The notes under the pieces were generated by a model, which was given only the letters and a program-made list of their open reading frames with translations, ran no database searches and had not been told where the DNA came from. Positions 1 to 7,538 of a stretch of 64,000 nt of DNA are shown one piece after another; positions within the stretch are counted from its first letter, which is position 1, and each line of letters opens with the position of its first letter. The DNA comes from CAWICD01 sp052267165 (GTDB lineage: Bacteria; Vulcanimicrobiota; Vulcanimicrobiia; Vulcanimicrobiales; Vulcanimicrobiaceae). The stretch is from NCBI GenBank assembly GCA_052267165.1, contig JBKQHO010000039.1, positions 372,001 to 436,000 on the forward strand, given 5' to 3'. The translations under genes were made by a program, and so were the position numbers.

Positions 1-286
1 TATTGACGTGCACCAGCACGCGTATGCAGCGCTCGAGCCGGCCCGGAACGCCGATCTCCGTGAAATTCAGCAGCGGGACCATCCTCCAGCCCATCCGGCG
101 CGCGGCGGCCGCGGGAAACTCGGCGCGCAGATCGGGCGTGACCGTGAACAGCGCCGAGGCGACGTCCTCGGGCCGCAGATCGTTGGACGCGACGATCTCG
201 CGCACCAGCTCCTCGGTCGCCTCGAGAATGACCCCCGCATCGTCCCGCTCGACCGTCGTCGCCCCGCGGATCCCTCGTAGCATCAT
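1..286 (-). CDS. aroH: chorismate mutase, AroH type (3' end cut by window edge)
   Basis: Monofunctional chorismate mutase of the Bacillus AroH fold, which converts chorismate to prephenate on the way to Phe and Tyr. I translated this from the minus strand: it begins MMLRGIRGATTVERDD and continues with TPDLRAEFPAAAARRMGW, NFTEIGVPGRLERC and IRVLVHVN, which are the family's signature stretches, including the arginines that line the active site. About 95 codons are present and the frame runs off the edge, so roughly the last quarter is missing. Two ATG codons are in tandem (286 and 283); the first lies 1 nt after the TAA of the preceding pseudouridine synthase, so the two genes are probably translated together. 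Family identity is clear; only the exact start is open. Confidence 0.9.
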   Translation of the reverse strand, partial: MMLRGIRGATTVERDDAGVILEATEELVREIVASNDLRPEDVASALFTVTPDLRAEFPAAAARRMGWRMVPLLNFTEIGVPGRLERCIRVLVHVN

Positions 287-287
287 C

Positions 288-1058
288 TTAATCCCGTCCT
301 TCGCCGATGCCGGCCTCGGCCCGTTCTCGGCCGCCCTCGCGCTCCGCTTCTTGACGCACCTTGTTCAGCGACGCGCGCTCCTTGGTGCTCGCTTCGCGCC
401 AGTGTCCGACCGGAAGATCGCCGAGCGAAAGCGGGCCGAAGCGCAGGCGCACGAGCGCGACGACCGGATGCCCGAGGGTCTCGAACATGCGCCGGACTTG
501 CCGGTTGCGCCCTTCGTGAATCGTCAGATCGACCTCCGAGAGCGCTGGACCCGTGCGCACGACCCGCAGTTTGGCCGGAGCGGCGCCGCCTTCGTCGAGC
601 CGCACGCCGGCCAGCACCCGTTCGACGTCCTCGGGACCGAGCCGGCCCCGCACGACCGCGCGGTACGTCTTCTCGACGCCGAACCGGGGGTGGGTCAGGA
701 CGTGGGCCAGGTCGCCGTCGTCGGTCATCAGCAAGACGCCGGACGTGTCGTAGTCGAGCCGGCCGACCGGCACGAGCCGCCCGCCGTCCTGCGGTACGAG
801 ACCGGCCACCGTCCGCCGCCCTTCCGGGTCGCGCATGGTCGTCATGATCTTGGCCGGCTTGTGCAGGACGAGGTAGCGGCTTTGCGCCGGGGGGGCGACG
901 GCGCGGCCCGCGACCTCGACGCGGTCGCCCGGCGCGACGCTCGTCCCCAGCTCGCGCACGACGCGGCCGTTGACCCGGACTCCACCCGCCTCGATCAGCT
1001 CCTCCGCGCGGCGGCGCGACGCGACGCCCGCATGCGCGAGGTATTTCTGCAATCGCAC
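288..1058 (-). CDS. rluB: pseudouridine synthase, RsuA/RluB family
   Basis: Isomerises a specific uridine of ribosomal RNA to pseudouridine. An N-terminal S4 RNA-binding domain (residues 1-50, MRLQKYLAHAGVASRRRAEE) is followed by the catalytic domain with the motif GRLDYDTSGVLL; Asp102 is the expected nucleophile. The motif VHEGRNRQVRRM-like segment (IHEGRNRQVRRMFE) near residue 185 is also typical. At 256 residues it has the normal length. Whether the target is 23S (RluB) or 16S (RsuA) rRNA cannot be settled from sequence alone; the S4 start and length favour RluB. The C-terminal tail is Glu/Arg-rich and not conserved. It lies between the Rho homologue upstream (19 nt gap) and aroH downstream (1 nt gap), all on one strand. 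Confidence 0.9.
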   Translation of the reverse strand: MRLQKYLAHAGVASRRRAEELIEAGGVRVNGRVVRELGTSVAPGDRVEVAGRAVAPPAQSRYLVLHKPAKIMTTMRDPEGRRTVAGLVPQDGGRLVPVGRLDYDTSGVLLMTDDGDLAHVLTHPRFGVEKTYRAVVRGRLGPEDVERVLAGVRLDEGGAAPAKLRVVRTGPALSEVDLTIHEGRNRQVRRMFETLGHPVVALVRLRFGPLSLGDLPVGHWREASTKERASLNKVRQEAEREGGRERAEAGIGEGRD

Positions 1059-1077
1059 GCCGACGAGGTTTCGGCCG

Positions 1078-2199
1078 TCAGGCCGAGTCGTCCGCCATCC
1101 GCATGAATTCGCCGGCCGACTTCGCGTCGCGCAATTGCCGGCGCAGCGGCTCGCAGAGCGTGGTGCTGCCTGCCGCGGCCGACGTACGCCGCCCGCGCTC
1201 GGCCACGCGCAGCTCCGCCTCGCTCAAGAGTTGCTCCGCGTGTCCCGTTCGCGAGCGCGTCAGGTCGAGTTCGAGCAGCGGACTCTCAAGGCGCTCGGCC
1301 GGCGCCAGCGCGACCGTCGAGTTGGCCGACTCGACGAATTCCCCGAGCGAGTTCTGGCCGTCCGAAGGCGCCGCGGCGGCGACCACGATGGTCAGCGAGC
1401 CGCCCTCTTCGAGGCGGCGGGCCGCGGCCAACAGACGTTTCGCGCGGTAACGCGCTTCGTAGGCGCGCACGAGGCCGCCCAGCGAATCGACGAGCAGCAC
1501 CGCGTGGCCGCCGAGCTCGGCGATCCGCTTGGCGCGGTCGAGCGTCAAATCGGCCAAGTGCGCCTGCTGATCGGGCGGGTCGCCCAGGGTACCGGCCGCG
1601 ATCTCGACGGAGAACGAGCGCCGCGCCTCGGTCACGTCTTCGGGGCGTGCATCGACGAGCAGCGGGAGGACCGCGACGGTCGGGTAATTGCGCCCGAGCG
1701 AATTGGCGATGTCGACGAGCAAACTCAATCCGTTGCCGTTCTGCGTCCCGATGACGACCGCACGCTGTCCGTATCCCAAGGGTGCGAACAGATCGATCTC
1801 ACGCAACACGAACGGCGCAGCCGCGTCGCCTAACGTCAGCCGCTCGACGGGCCGCACGGCTGTCCGCCGCTCGAAGAGCGGGCGTCCCAGCAACGTATCC
1901 GGTTCGCAGCCGTTCACGCTTTCGATCTTGATCAAACCGTGATAGCGTTCGTTGTCCTTGGGAGGTCGCGACAAGCCGACGACCAGGTCGCCGCGGCGCA
2001 GTTCGAAACGGCGAATCTGGGAGGGACTGACGTAAATCCCTTCGGCGCCGCTCTCGCCCGCGCGCCGCAAGAACCCGAAGCCGTCGGTGTGCACGTCGAG
2101 CGCTCCCTGGACTCGCTCGACGCCCATGCGCCGCGCCTGCGCATCCAGGATCAAGGCGATCAACTCGTCCTTGCGGCAGCGGGCTGGCACCTGAACCAA
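1078..2199 (-). CDS. rho: Rho-family transcription terminator homologue with degenerate P-loop
   Basis: Homologue of the hexameric RNA helicase Rho. The RNA-binding cold-shock-like domain is well kept (residues 31-100, with DGFGFLRRA and GIYVSPSQIRRFELRRGD), and the RecA-like motor is recognisable (REIDLFAPLGYGQRAVVIG, LLVDARPEDVTEARR, ARRLEEGGSLTIV). However, the Walker A loop, normally PPKAGKT, reads GTQNGNGL (151-158) with both lysines gone; the Walker B Asp remains (LLVDS) but the following TR is GG, and the arginine-finger region is altered. ATP hydrolysis as in canonical Rho is therefore doubtful. The start used here is a TTG. The frame stays open upstream to a TAA at 2365-2367, and those codons spell more of the Rho N-terminal helical domain (LEILSKPELTELAKILL), so the real start is probably an unusual codon upstream, for example ATT at 2295 or CTG at 2262. 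Confidence 0.8.
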   Translation of the reverse strand: MVQVPARCRKDELIALILDAQARRMGVERVQGALDVHTDGFGFLRRAGESGAEGIYVSPSQIRRFELRRGDLVVGLSRPPKDNERYHGLIKIESVNGCEPDTLLGRPLFERRTAVRPVERLTLGDAAAPFVLREIDLFAPLGYGQRAVVIGTQNGNGLSLLVDIANSLGRNYPTVAVLPLLVDARPEDVTEARRSFSVEIAAGTLGDPPDQQAHLADLTLDRAKRIAELGGHAVLLVDSLGGLVRAYEARYRAKRLLAAARRLEEGGSLTIVVAAAAPSDGQNSLGEFVESANSTVALAPAERLESPLLELDLTRSRTGHAEQLLSEAELRVAERGRRTSAAAGSTTLCEPLRRQLRDAKSAGEFMRMADDSA

Positions 2200-2432
2200 G
2201 AGTATCTTGGCCAGCTCGGTGAGCTCGGGCTTGGAGAGAATCTCGAGGCGGTCGGCGCTCAGGAGATCCTGCGAAGGCGTTGGCGACGGCGAAATGAGCG
2301 GACTTCTTTTCTGGGCCTGATGGAACGAAGTGTGGGCGCGAAAGAAATGCAGATGACGGCCTGCTTATAAAACGGCACCCGTCTCTAATAACCTAACATG
2401 CCGACCGCTTCCGCCGGGAGCGGCGAAAGGCC

Positions 2433-3029
2433 CTATCCGTTGAGACGTCTCGGACCGCTCACGAAAGGACTTGCGCGCTCGTAGAAGCGCAAGACGCGAT
2501 GCGCCTCACGGCTCAAACCGATGCGAACGCTCTCCCCGACCTCGCACCGCGTTGCGCTCGCTGCCGCGAGCCAGAGCACACCGGGAGCGCAGAGGTCGCA
2601 CCCGTCGTAGCTGCGATCGATTCCCAAACCCGCGGCGAGCCTGCCCGGTCCGCGCAGCAGGTCGCGCAGCGGCGCGTTTCCGCGGCCCCGCTCGATCTCG
2701 GCGAGCCCGGCGACCGGCTCGGCCGCGCGGACGAGAACGGCCGCACCCGTCCCGGCGCGCTCGCTCGAAACGTTGAGACAATACGACGTACCGTAAATGA
2801 AGTAGACGTAGGCATGCCCGCGGCGCAAGAACATCGAGCCGTTGCGCTCGGTCCTGCCGCGGTAGGCGTGCGAGCTCGCATCGCCGGGGACGTACGCTTC
2901 CGTTTCAACGATCCGCGCGGCAAGCCGGCCCGCTTCGGTATCGTGAACGATGAGCGTGCCGATCAAGCACCGCGCGAGCGCAACCGTCTCTGCCGGCAGC
3001 TCCGCCCGTCGCAGCCGGCGCAGCCTCAA
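2433..3029 (-). CDS. DNA-3-methyladenine glycosylase (AAG/MPG family)
   Basis: Base-excision enzyme that removes alkylated purines such as 3-methyladenine. It shows the family core: ARCLIGTLIVHD, RIVETEAYVPGDASSHAYRG, RNGSMFLRRGHAYVYFIYG and YCLNVSSE, with the catalytic Glu in VETEAY and the intercalating Tyr region in YFIYG. I place the start at TTG 3029, which overlaps the TGA of the upstream gene (TTGA); this gives 198 residues, the usual family length. A much longer open frame exists upstream, but its Arg-rich translation is not homologous and it merely overlaps the preceding gene. The gene is cotranscribed with the RNase H-like gene and so probably falls under the LexA box at 3497-3512. 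Confidence 0.88.
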   Translation of the reverse strand: MRLRRLRRAELPAETVALARCLIGTLIVHDTEAGRLAARIVETEAYVPGDASSHAYRGRTERNGSMFLRRGHAYVYFIYGTSYCLNVSSERAGTGAAVLVRAAEPVAGLAEIERGRGNAPLRDLLRGPGRLAAGLGIDRSYDGCDLCAPGVLWLAAASATRCEVGESVRIGLSREAHRVLRFYERASPFVSGPRRLNG

Positions 3030-3472
3030 GCGGCGACGTGCAGAGAGACCTCCGCCCGGGCCCAGGCGGTCAAGTCGCGTGCGACGCCGTCGCAAGCCGC
3101 CTTCACCTGAACGAACCCGAACCGGTTGAGCCGGCAGCGCAGGGCCACGTAGGGTACGATCAACGCGCCGGGCAGCGAACGCCGCTCGGCCAAGTCGAGC
3201 GGCAAGCGCTCGTCGTCGAGGACCAACTCGACACGCCGGATGCCACGCTCGAGCAGCGCCGCAGCGACCGCGTCGAGCGCGGCATACGCCACATCCCGGC
3301 CGCGCAGCGACGGAAGCGGCCGGCACGTGAACCCCACCCTGACGAGGGATCCGCGGCCGCCGCTCTCGGCCGACCGGTGAAGGACCGCGTAGGCGACTCC
3401 GGCGCCATCCGCGTCAGCCGCGAATCCGACGGTCACCAGGGCTAGCTGTCTGCTCTCTCGCTGCTGGTTCAT
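3026..3472 (-). CDS. RNase H-like fold protein, unknown function
   Basis: A 148-residue protein. ATG 3472 is chosen because AGGAGG stands 6 nt upstream; an in-frame ATG further up lacks this site. The pattern of an N-terminal strand ALVTVGFAADADGAGVAYAV, a second strand GSLVRVGFTCR, then an alpha helix DVAYAALDAVAAALLERG leading into RRVELVLDDERL resembles the reverse-transcriptase-like RNase H fold (RHS/RVT_3 type), but the catalytic acidic set is not obviously complete, so I do not claim nuclease activity. Its stop overlaps the start of the glycosylase gene. The LexA box 25 nt upstream suggests induction by DNA damage. Confidence 0.65.
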   Translation of the reverse strand: MNQQRESRQLALVTVGFAADADGAGVAYAVLHRSAESGGRGSLVRVGFTCRPLPSLRGRDVAYAALDAVAAALLERGIRRVELVLDDERLPLDLAERRSLPGALIVPYVALRCRLNRFGFVQVKAACDGVARDLTAWARAEVSLHVAA

Positions 3473-3496
3473 CGTACGCCTCCTGACCATCATAAC

Positions 3497-3512
3497 TCGA
3501 ACATACGTTCGA
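3497..3512. promoter_or_regulatory. LexA (SOS) box, Gram-positive type
   Basis: The sequence TCGAACATACGTTCGA is an almost perfect palindrome and contains CGAAC-N4-GTTCG, the LexA/DinR operator consensus of Firmicutes and Actinobacteria. It sits 25 nt before the start of the RNase H-like/glycosylase operon and 9 nt before the end of the flanking glycosyltransferase gene, so the DNA-repair operon is the logical target. Confidence 0.75.
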
Positions 3513-3520
3513 GTCAAGCT

Positions 3521-4675
3521 TCAGGCGCTGGCTGCCACGACGTTCCCCTCGCTGCGCAGCGCGGCGTAGAGCGCCAGCACACGCTCGGCCAAGCGGGCCC
3601 CGTCGTAACGCAGCGCGACCTGCGCCCCGCGCGCCCGGCCGCCGCGCTCGTCGCCGTCCAGGACGGCCCGCAACGCTGCCGCCAGCGCCAGCGGATCGGC
3701 CGGGACCACCCGGCCGGCACCCCCGAGCACGTCGCGCGTCTGCGGCGTGTCGACCGCCACCACGCCGAGCCCGCCGGCCAGCGCCTCGACCAGGACCAGG
3801 CCCTGGGTCTCGCTCCGGCTCGTAAAGATGAAGGCGTCGGCCGAGGCGTACGCATCGGGCAGCGCCTCGCGCGGAAACTCGCGCGCGAAGGTGATCCGCC
3901 GCGCCACGCCCAGGCGCGCGGCTTCGCGCTCGAGCGCCTCGCGGTGCACGCCGTCGCCGACGACGACGAGGCGCGTCGCCGGATCGCCGAGGCGCGCGAA
4001 CGCCTCGAGCGCAAGCTCGAGATTCTTCTCCCGTCCCAAGCGGCCGACGGAGAGCAGCATCTTGTCGTGCGGGCCCACGCCTAGGCGCGCGCGCAGGTCC
4101 TCGCGCCGTCGCCCGCTTGCGAATTGGGCCACGTCGATGCCGCTCGGCACGACCTCGATGCGCGCGCGCACGCCTAATTCACGCAAGCGCAGTTCCATCG
4201 CGGCCGTCGGCACGATCACCGCGTCGCATGCGTTCGCGTACGCGCGCGTCAGGCGCCCCGCGGCGTTGCGCGTGGCGCGCAGATCGAACGGAACGTAGTG
4301 CGCGTATTCCTCCAATTGCGTGTGATAGGTGAATACTAGCGGCACGCGCAGGCGGCGAGCACAACGCACGCCCATCCAGCCGGTGACGAAAGGAGAATGA
4401 GTGTGCACGATCGATAATTCGGAGAGCGCGCGCGCGCGCCGTTCGTCGAGGAGCGGTAACGTCAAGCGGTAAGCCGTCCGCGTCGGCAACGGCAAAGACG
4501 GCACGCGAATCAAGTCGTCGCGCAGCTCGGTGTAGCCCGGCATGCGAGGTGCGACGCAAACGACCGCGTGCCCCCGCGCGCGCAGCGCGCCCGCGAGCGC
4601 ATCGACCGAGGCAACGATTCCGTTCTGGATCGGACGATAACATTCAGTAAAGAGACCAACGTGCAAAAGACCCAC
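3521..4675 (-). CDS. glycosyltransferase, GT4 family
   Basis: Retaining GT-B glycosyltransferase of 384 residues that uses an NDP-sugar donor. The N-terminal Rossmann half has HVGLFTECYRPIQNGIVASV and HTHSPFVTGWMG; the donor half has SVGRLGREKNLELALEAF, VVGDGVHRE and the E-x7-E motif in SRSETQGLVLVEALAGG. The N-terminal FxEcYxPxxnGv signature and the HTHsPF stretch are typical of diacylglycerol glucosyl- or mannosyltransferases (MgtA/Ugt-like), so a glycolipid or phosphatidylinositol acceptor is plausible but not proven. The start is GTG. The upstream 260 bp is shared with the divergent cell-wall gene. Confidence 0.85.
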   Translation of the reverse strand: MGLLHVGLFTECYRPIQNGIVASVDALAGALRARGHAVVCVAPRMPGYTELRDDLIRVPSLPLPTRTAYRLTLPLLDERRARALSELSIVHTHSPFVTGWMGVRCARRLRVPLVFTYHTQLEEYAHYVPFDLRATRNAAGRLTRAYANACDAVIVPTAAMELRLRELGVRARIEVVPSGIDVAQFASGRRREDLRARLGVGPHDKMLLSVGRLGREKNLELALEAFARLGDPATRLVVVGDGVHREALEREAARLGVARRITFAREFPREALPDAYASADAFIFTSRSETQGLVLVEALAGGLGVVAVDTPQTRDVLGGAGRVVPADPLALAAALRAVLDGDERGGRARGAQVALRYDGARLAERVLALYAALRSEGNVVAASA

Positions 4676-4738
4676 AGTTTGAGGTTTTTCCTACCCATCA
4701 CCGAACGCCTACATACGTCGCAGCCATTCCTTTCCGAA

Positions 4739-4768
4739 TTGACTAAGAGTCGTGGCGTGTGGTATCGT
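4739..4768 (+). promoter_or_regulatory. candidate sigma-70 promoter of the yabE-like gene
   Basis: TTGACT (4739-4744) and TATCGT (4763-4768) are separated by 18 nt and point toward the cell-wall gene. Transcription would start near 4775 and leave an untranslated leader of about 160 nt. Confidence 0.45.
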
Positions 4769-4934
4769 GGCCGGGTTCAGGCTCCAGCTCGGACGCTGAG
4801 CCTTTGGTGGTAGCCCTTCTTCGGAAGCGCGTCAACCCGCTACTTCGCAGACCCCCGTGCCCTTGCTTGGTGGACGCCCGACGCGGTCGCCCTTCGCCCG
4901 GCAGAATGAGGCGCACGTCCCGAAAGGAGCCGCG
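4769..4934 (+). other. long 5' leader with hairpins, possible cis-regulatory RNA
   Basis: Non-coding leader ahead of the yabE-like gene. It contains the hairpin GGCTC...GAGCC (about 4783-4805) and several GC-rich stem candidates before the AAAGGAG ribosome site at 4924-4929. Related rpf and cell-wall hydrolase genes in other phyla often have c-di-AMP (ydaO-type) riboswitches here, but I could not match the conserved ydaO core, so the class is unassigned. Confidence 0.3.
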
Positions 4935-5987
4935 TTGATCGTAAATGCTGGAAATTTCGCGACCTTTGTCGCAACCGGTGCACTAGCGCTGGGCTTTTCA
5001 TTGGCCGTCCCACAAGTGGCGGCCGCTGAGCCTTCCGGCACCGGCCAACTTGCCGCCGGCGCCTCGAGCGCGGCCGGCCTCTCCGTTTCGATCGTCCGCG
5101 ACGGACTCGAGTCGACCTTCCTGACCCGAGCCCACACCGTCGCCGAGTTCCTTGAGGAACAAAACATCCAGCTCGCGGCCGACGATTATCTTTCCGCAGG
5201 GAAGAACGAGACGCTCGTCGACGGCATGCGCATCGTCTACCGGCCGGCCGTCGACGTCCCGCTCATGCTCGACGGCGTCAAGCGCACGGTGCGCACGACG
5301 GCCGCGACCGTGACCGATTTGCTTCAGAGCCAAAATATTACGCTCGGGCCGAACGACGAAGTGACGCCGGCGCTCGACGAGCAGCCGCTGCCCGACGAAG
5401 GCGTGCGCATCGTGCACGTCAGCACGTGGACGCAAGAGCTCCACGAGTCGGTCGCAGCGCCGGTGAAACGCCGCTTCGACATCAATCTCGCGGCCGGCCG
5501 CACGCGGACGCTGCAGCCCGGTGAAGCCGGCGAGCGCGTCGTTCGAGTCCGCTTCACGCAGCGCGACAAGTCGGCGCCGGTGCGCACGGTCTTGGCGTCG
5601 CGCATCCTCCGCGAACCGCGCGTGCGCGTCATCGCGCAAGGCGTCAGCGAATACGCAACGCTCGCCTCGTACGCGGAACAAGGCTTTCAAAGCGCCGTCC
5701 ACTTTGCGGGCGCGGCGCTGCACGTGATCGCGACCGCCTACACTGCGGGCTGCTACGGCTGCAGCGGCGTCACCGCCACCGGCGTGGCCGCGGGGCACGG
5801 CGTCGTCGCCGTCGATCCGTCCCTCATTCCGCTGGGCACGAAGCTCTACGTTCCGGGCTACGGTCGCGCGGTCGCGGGCGATACCGGCGGCGCGATTCAC
5901 GGCCATCGCATCGACCTCGGATTCAACTCGATCGGTGAGGCCATGCGTTTCGGTCGGCGCCAAATCACCGTGTACGTCTTGCGATAG
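4935..5987 (+). CDS. YabE/RpfB-like secreted cell-wall protein (DUF348-G5-3D)
   Basis: Secreted peptidoglycan-active protein of 350 residues. TTG 4935 is the start because AAGGAG lies 5 nt upstream and a signal peptide follows directly (NFATFVATGALALGFSLAVP, cleavage after VAAA). Then come two ubiquitin-like DUF348 repeats (VRDGLESTFLTRAHTVAEFL and LDGVKRTVRTTAATVTDLL), a G5-type segment with KRRFDINLAAGRTRTLQPGE, and a C-terminal 3D domain (ATAYTAGCYGCSG, VAVDPSLIPLGTKLYVPG, and AGDTGGAIHGHRIDLGF, holding the Asp residues that name the domain). This is the MltA-like fold of lytic transglycosylases. The order cell-wall protein then ksgA recalls yabE-rnmV-ksgA and rpfB-ksgA in Gram-positive bacteria. 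Confidence 0.85.
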   Translation: MIVNAGNFATFVATGALALGFSLAVPQVAAAEPSGTGQLAAGASSAAGLSVSIVRDGLESTFLTRAHTVAEFLEEQNIQLAADDYLSAGKNETLVDGMRIVYRPAVDVPLMLDGVKRTVRTTAATVTDLLQSQNITLGPNDEVTPALDEQPLPDEGVRIVHVSTWTQELHESVAAPVKRRFDINLAAGRTRTLQPGEAGERVVRVRFTQRDKSAPVRTVLASRILREPRVRVIAQGVSEYATLASYAEQGFQSAVHFAGAALHVIATAYTAGCYGCSGVTATGVAAGHGVVAVDPSLIPLGTKLYVPGYGRAVAGDTGGAIHGHRIDLGFNSIGEAMRFGRRQITVYVLR

Positions 5988-6009
5988 ACACTCCCGAACA
6001 TCGATCGGC

Positions 6010-6027
6010 AGCCCACCCGCGTGGGCT
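6010..6027. repeat. perfect 7-bp hairpin before ksgA
   Basis: AGCCCAC-CCGC-GTGGGCT forms a stem of 7 bp with a 4-nt loop. It lies between the stop of the cell-wall gene and the ksgA coding domain, in the stretch that probably encodes the KsgA N-terminus, so it may be coding, a weak attenuator, or both. Confidence 0.4.
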
Positions 6028-6079
6028 GCTCGCCGCGCACGGGCTGCGCCCGAAGAAGCACCTCGGGCAACACTTTCTC

Positions 6080-6829
6080 ATGGACGCGGGCGCGGCCAAA
6101 CACATCGCCTCGCTCTGCACGCTCGACGGGCTCTGCGAGGTCGTCGAGATCGGCGCGGGAACCGGCGGCCTGACGCGCGCCCTGCTCGCGGCCGGCGCGC
6201 GCGTCACCGCCGTCGAGATCGACCCCGAGCTGGTGAGCCTCCTGCGCTCGCAAGCCGGGCTTGCGGCGGCACGCATCGTCTGCGCCGACGGGCTGGAGTT
6301 CGACTATGCCGGCGCGGTCGGCGGCGGGGCGTGGTGCGCGGCGGGCAACCTGCCGTACAACGTCGCGACGCCGCTCGTCGTGGGCTGGCTGACCAAGCCG
6401 CCCGCGCCGCAGCGCATCGTCGTCATGGTGCAGCGCGACGTCGCGGACCGCTTCATCGCAAAACCCGGCTCGGCGGCGTACGGAAGCCTTTCGCTGCTGG
6501 TGCGCTATTACGCGCTGGCTCGCCGGGCGTTCGTGCTGGGCCCCGGCGCATTTTACCCGCGTCCGCGCGTCGACAGCGCGGTTGTGGTGTTGGAACGTCG
6601 CAGCGAACCGGCCGTCGGCGTGCGCGACCCGCAATTCTTTTGGCAGGTCGTGCGCGCCGCGTTCGCGTACCGCCGCAAGACGTTCGCCAACAGCATAGCG
6701 CTCGCGCTCGGCATCCAGCGCGCACGCGTCCAGGCGGCGCTGGCGAAGCAACAACTCGATTCGGAGATCCGTGCGGAACAACTCGACCTGGGGGCTCTCG
6801 CGGCTCTCGCCGACGAACTGGCCTCCTGA
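6080..6829 (+). CDS. ksgA: 16S rRNA (adenine1518/1519-N6)-dimethyltransferase KsgA
   Basis: SAM-dependent dimethylation of two adjacent adenines in helix 45 of 16S rRNA, a late step in 30S maturation. Motif I is VVEIGAGTGGLT, the acidic loop is AVEIDPELV, and the catalytic NLPYNVATP motif is complete; the substrate-specific C-terminal lobe (YPRPRVDSAVV, FAYRRKTFANSI) is present. The ATG used here is internal to the fold: in-frame codons upstream spell LLAAHGLRPKKHLGQHFL, the universal KsgA N-terminal motif, so the true start is likely a non-ATG codon such as CTG near 6028. It follows the cell-wall gene closely and overlaps the downstream protease start by about 59 nt. Confidence 0.9.
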   Translation: MDAGAAKHIASLCTLDGLCEVVEIGAGTGGLTRALLAAGARVTAVEIDPELVSLLRSQAGLAAARIVCADGLEFDYAGAVGGGAWCAAGNLPYNVATPLVVGWLTKPPAPQRIVVMVQRDVADRFIAKPGSAAYGSLSLLVRYYALARRAFVLGPGAFYPRPRVDSAVVVLERRSEPAVGVRDPQFFWQVVRAAFAYRRKTFANSIALALGIQRARVQAALAKQQLDSEIRAEQLDLGALAALADELAS

Positions 6830-7538
6830 CGCCTGGAACGTGCCGCTGACCGTGGCGGCGGCGCTCGGAGCGCTGGTCCTGGCATACGCTCCCGGCATCC
6901 TCTATTTGGCAGTCGGAATTCGTCTCGGCGCCTTTACCGTGGCCCACTTGCCGCCGACCCAATTCCTGGTCGCACAGGTCGTCTGCTATCTTCCGCTCGC
7001 TATTTACCTGCTGCTCGTGACGCCCGCGCTCGCGCACGTGCCGCTCGCGGAGCTCGGCTTCCGCAGTCCCGGCCGGCACGAGATCGAGGGCGGCCTGGTC
7101 GGCGCCGGCATGATGTGGCTGGTGGTCGGAATCAGCGGGACGTTGGTGGCCGCGCTCACGCATCGGCACGACACCGAAGCCGCCGTCGCGCTCTTGCAGC
7201 AGATGAAGACGCCGGGTCAAAAGCTCGTCTTTGCCGCGGTCGCCGTCGTGTTCGCGCCGATGGTGGAAGAGCTCGGCTTTCGCGTCTTCATCTTCAACGC
7301 GTTCACGCGTTACGTCGAGGTGTGGTGGGCAGCGGCGCTCAGCGGCGTCGTCTTCGGCTTGGTCCACGCTCTGGGCAGCCCCGATCAAATTGCGACGGTG
7401 GGCCTTCCGCTCGCGCTGGGCGGCGTCGTGCTCGCCTACGTGTATGCCTCGAATCGCTGCTATTGGTCCAACGTCATCACGCACGGCACGTTCAACGCGA
7501 TCAGCGTCATCGCGATCTTCTTCTTTCACGCGAGCTAA
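6771..7538 (+). CDS. CPBP-family intramembrane metalloprotease (CaaX/Abi type)
   Basis: Polytopic membrane protein with the CPBP motifs: EELGFRVFIF (EE-x3-R), FGLVHA and ITHGTFNAI, whose Glu and His residues form the metal site of Rce1-like proteases. About seven hydrophobic segments are seen, the first around residues 25-50. GTG 6771 is preceded by GGAGA at a fitting distance but overlaps ksgA; GTG 6840, just after the ksgA stop, is the alternative. Substrate unknown; such proteins process peptides or act in immunity and protein quality control. The next gene starts immediately after its TAA. Confidence 0.82.
   Translation: MRNNSTWGLSRLSPTNWPPDAWNVPLTVAAALGALVLAYAPGILYLAVGIRLGAFTVAHLPPTQFLVAQVVCYLPLAIYLLLVTPALAHVPLAELGFRSPGRHEIEGGLVGAGMMWLVVGISGTLVAALTHRHDTEAAVALLQQMKTPGQKLVFAAVAVVFAPMVEELGFRVFIFNAFTRYVEVWWAAALSGVVFGLVHALGSPDQIATVGLPLALGGVVLAYVYASNRCYWSNVITHGTFNAISVIAIFFFHAS

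Noticed and set aside
4769..4934. ydaO (c-di-AMP) riboswitch in the YabE-like leader
   Set aside because: Genomic context fits, but I could not find the conserved core segments, so I list only an unclassified leader.
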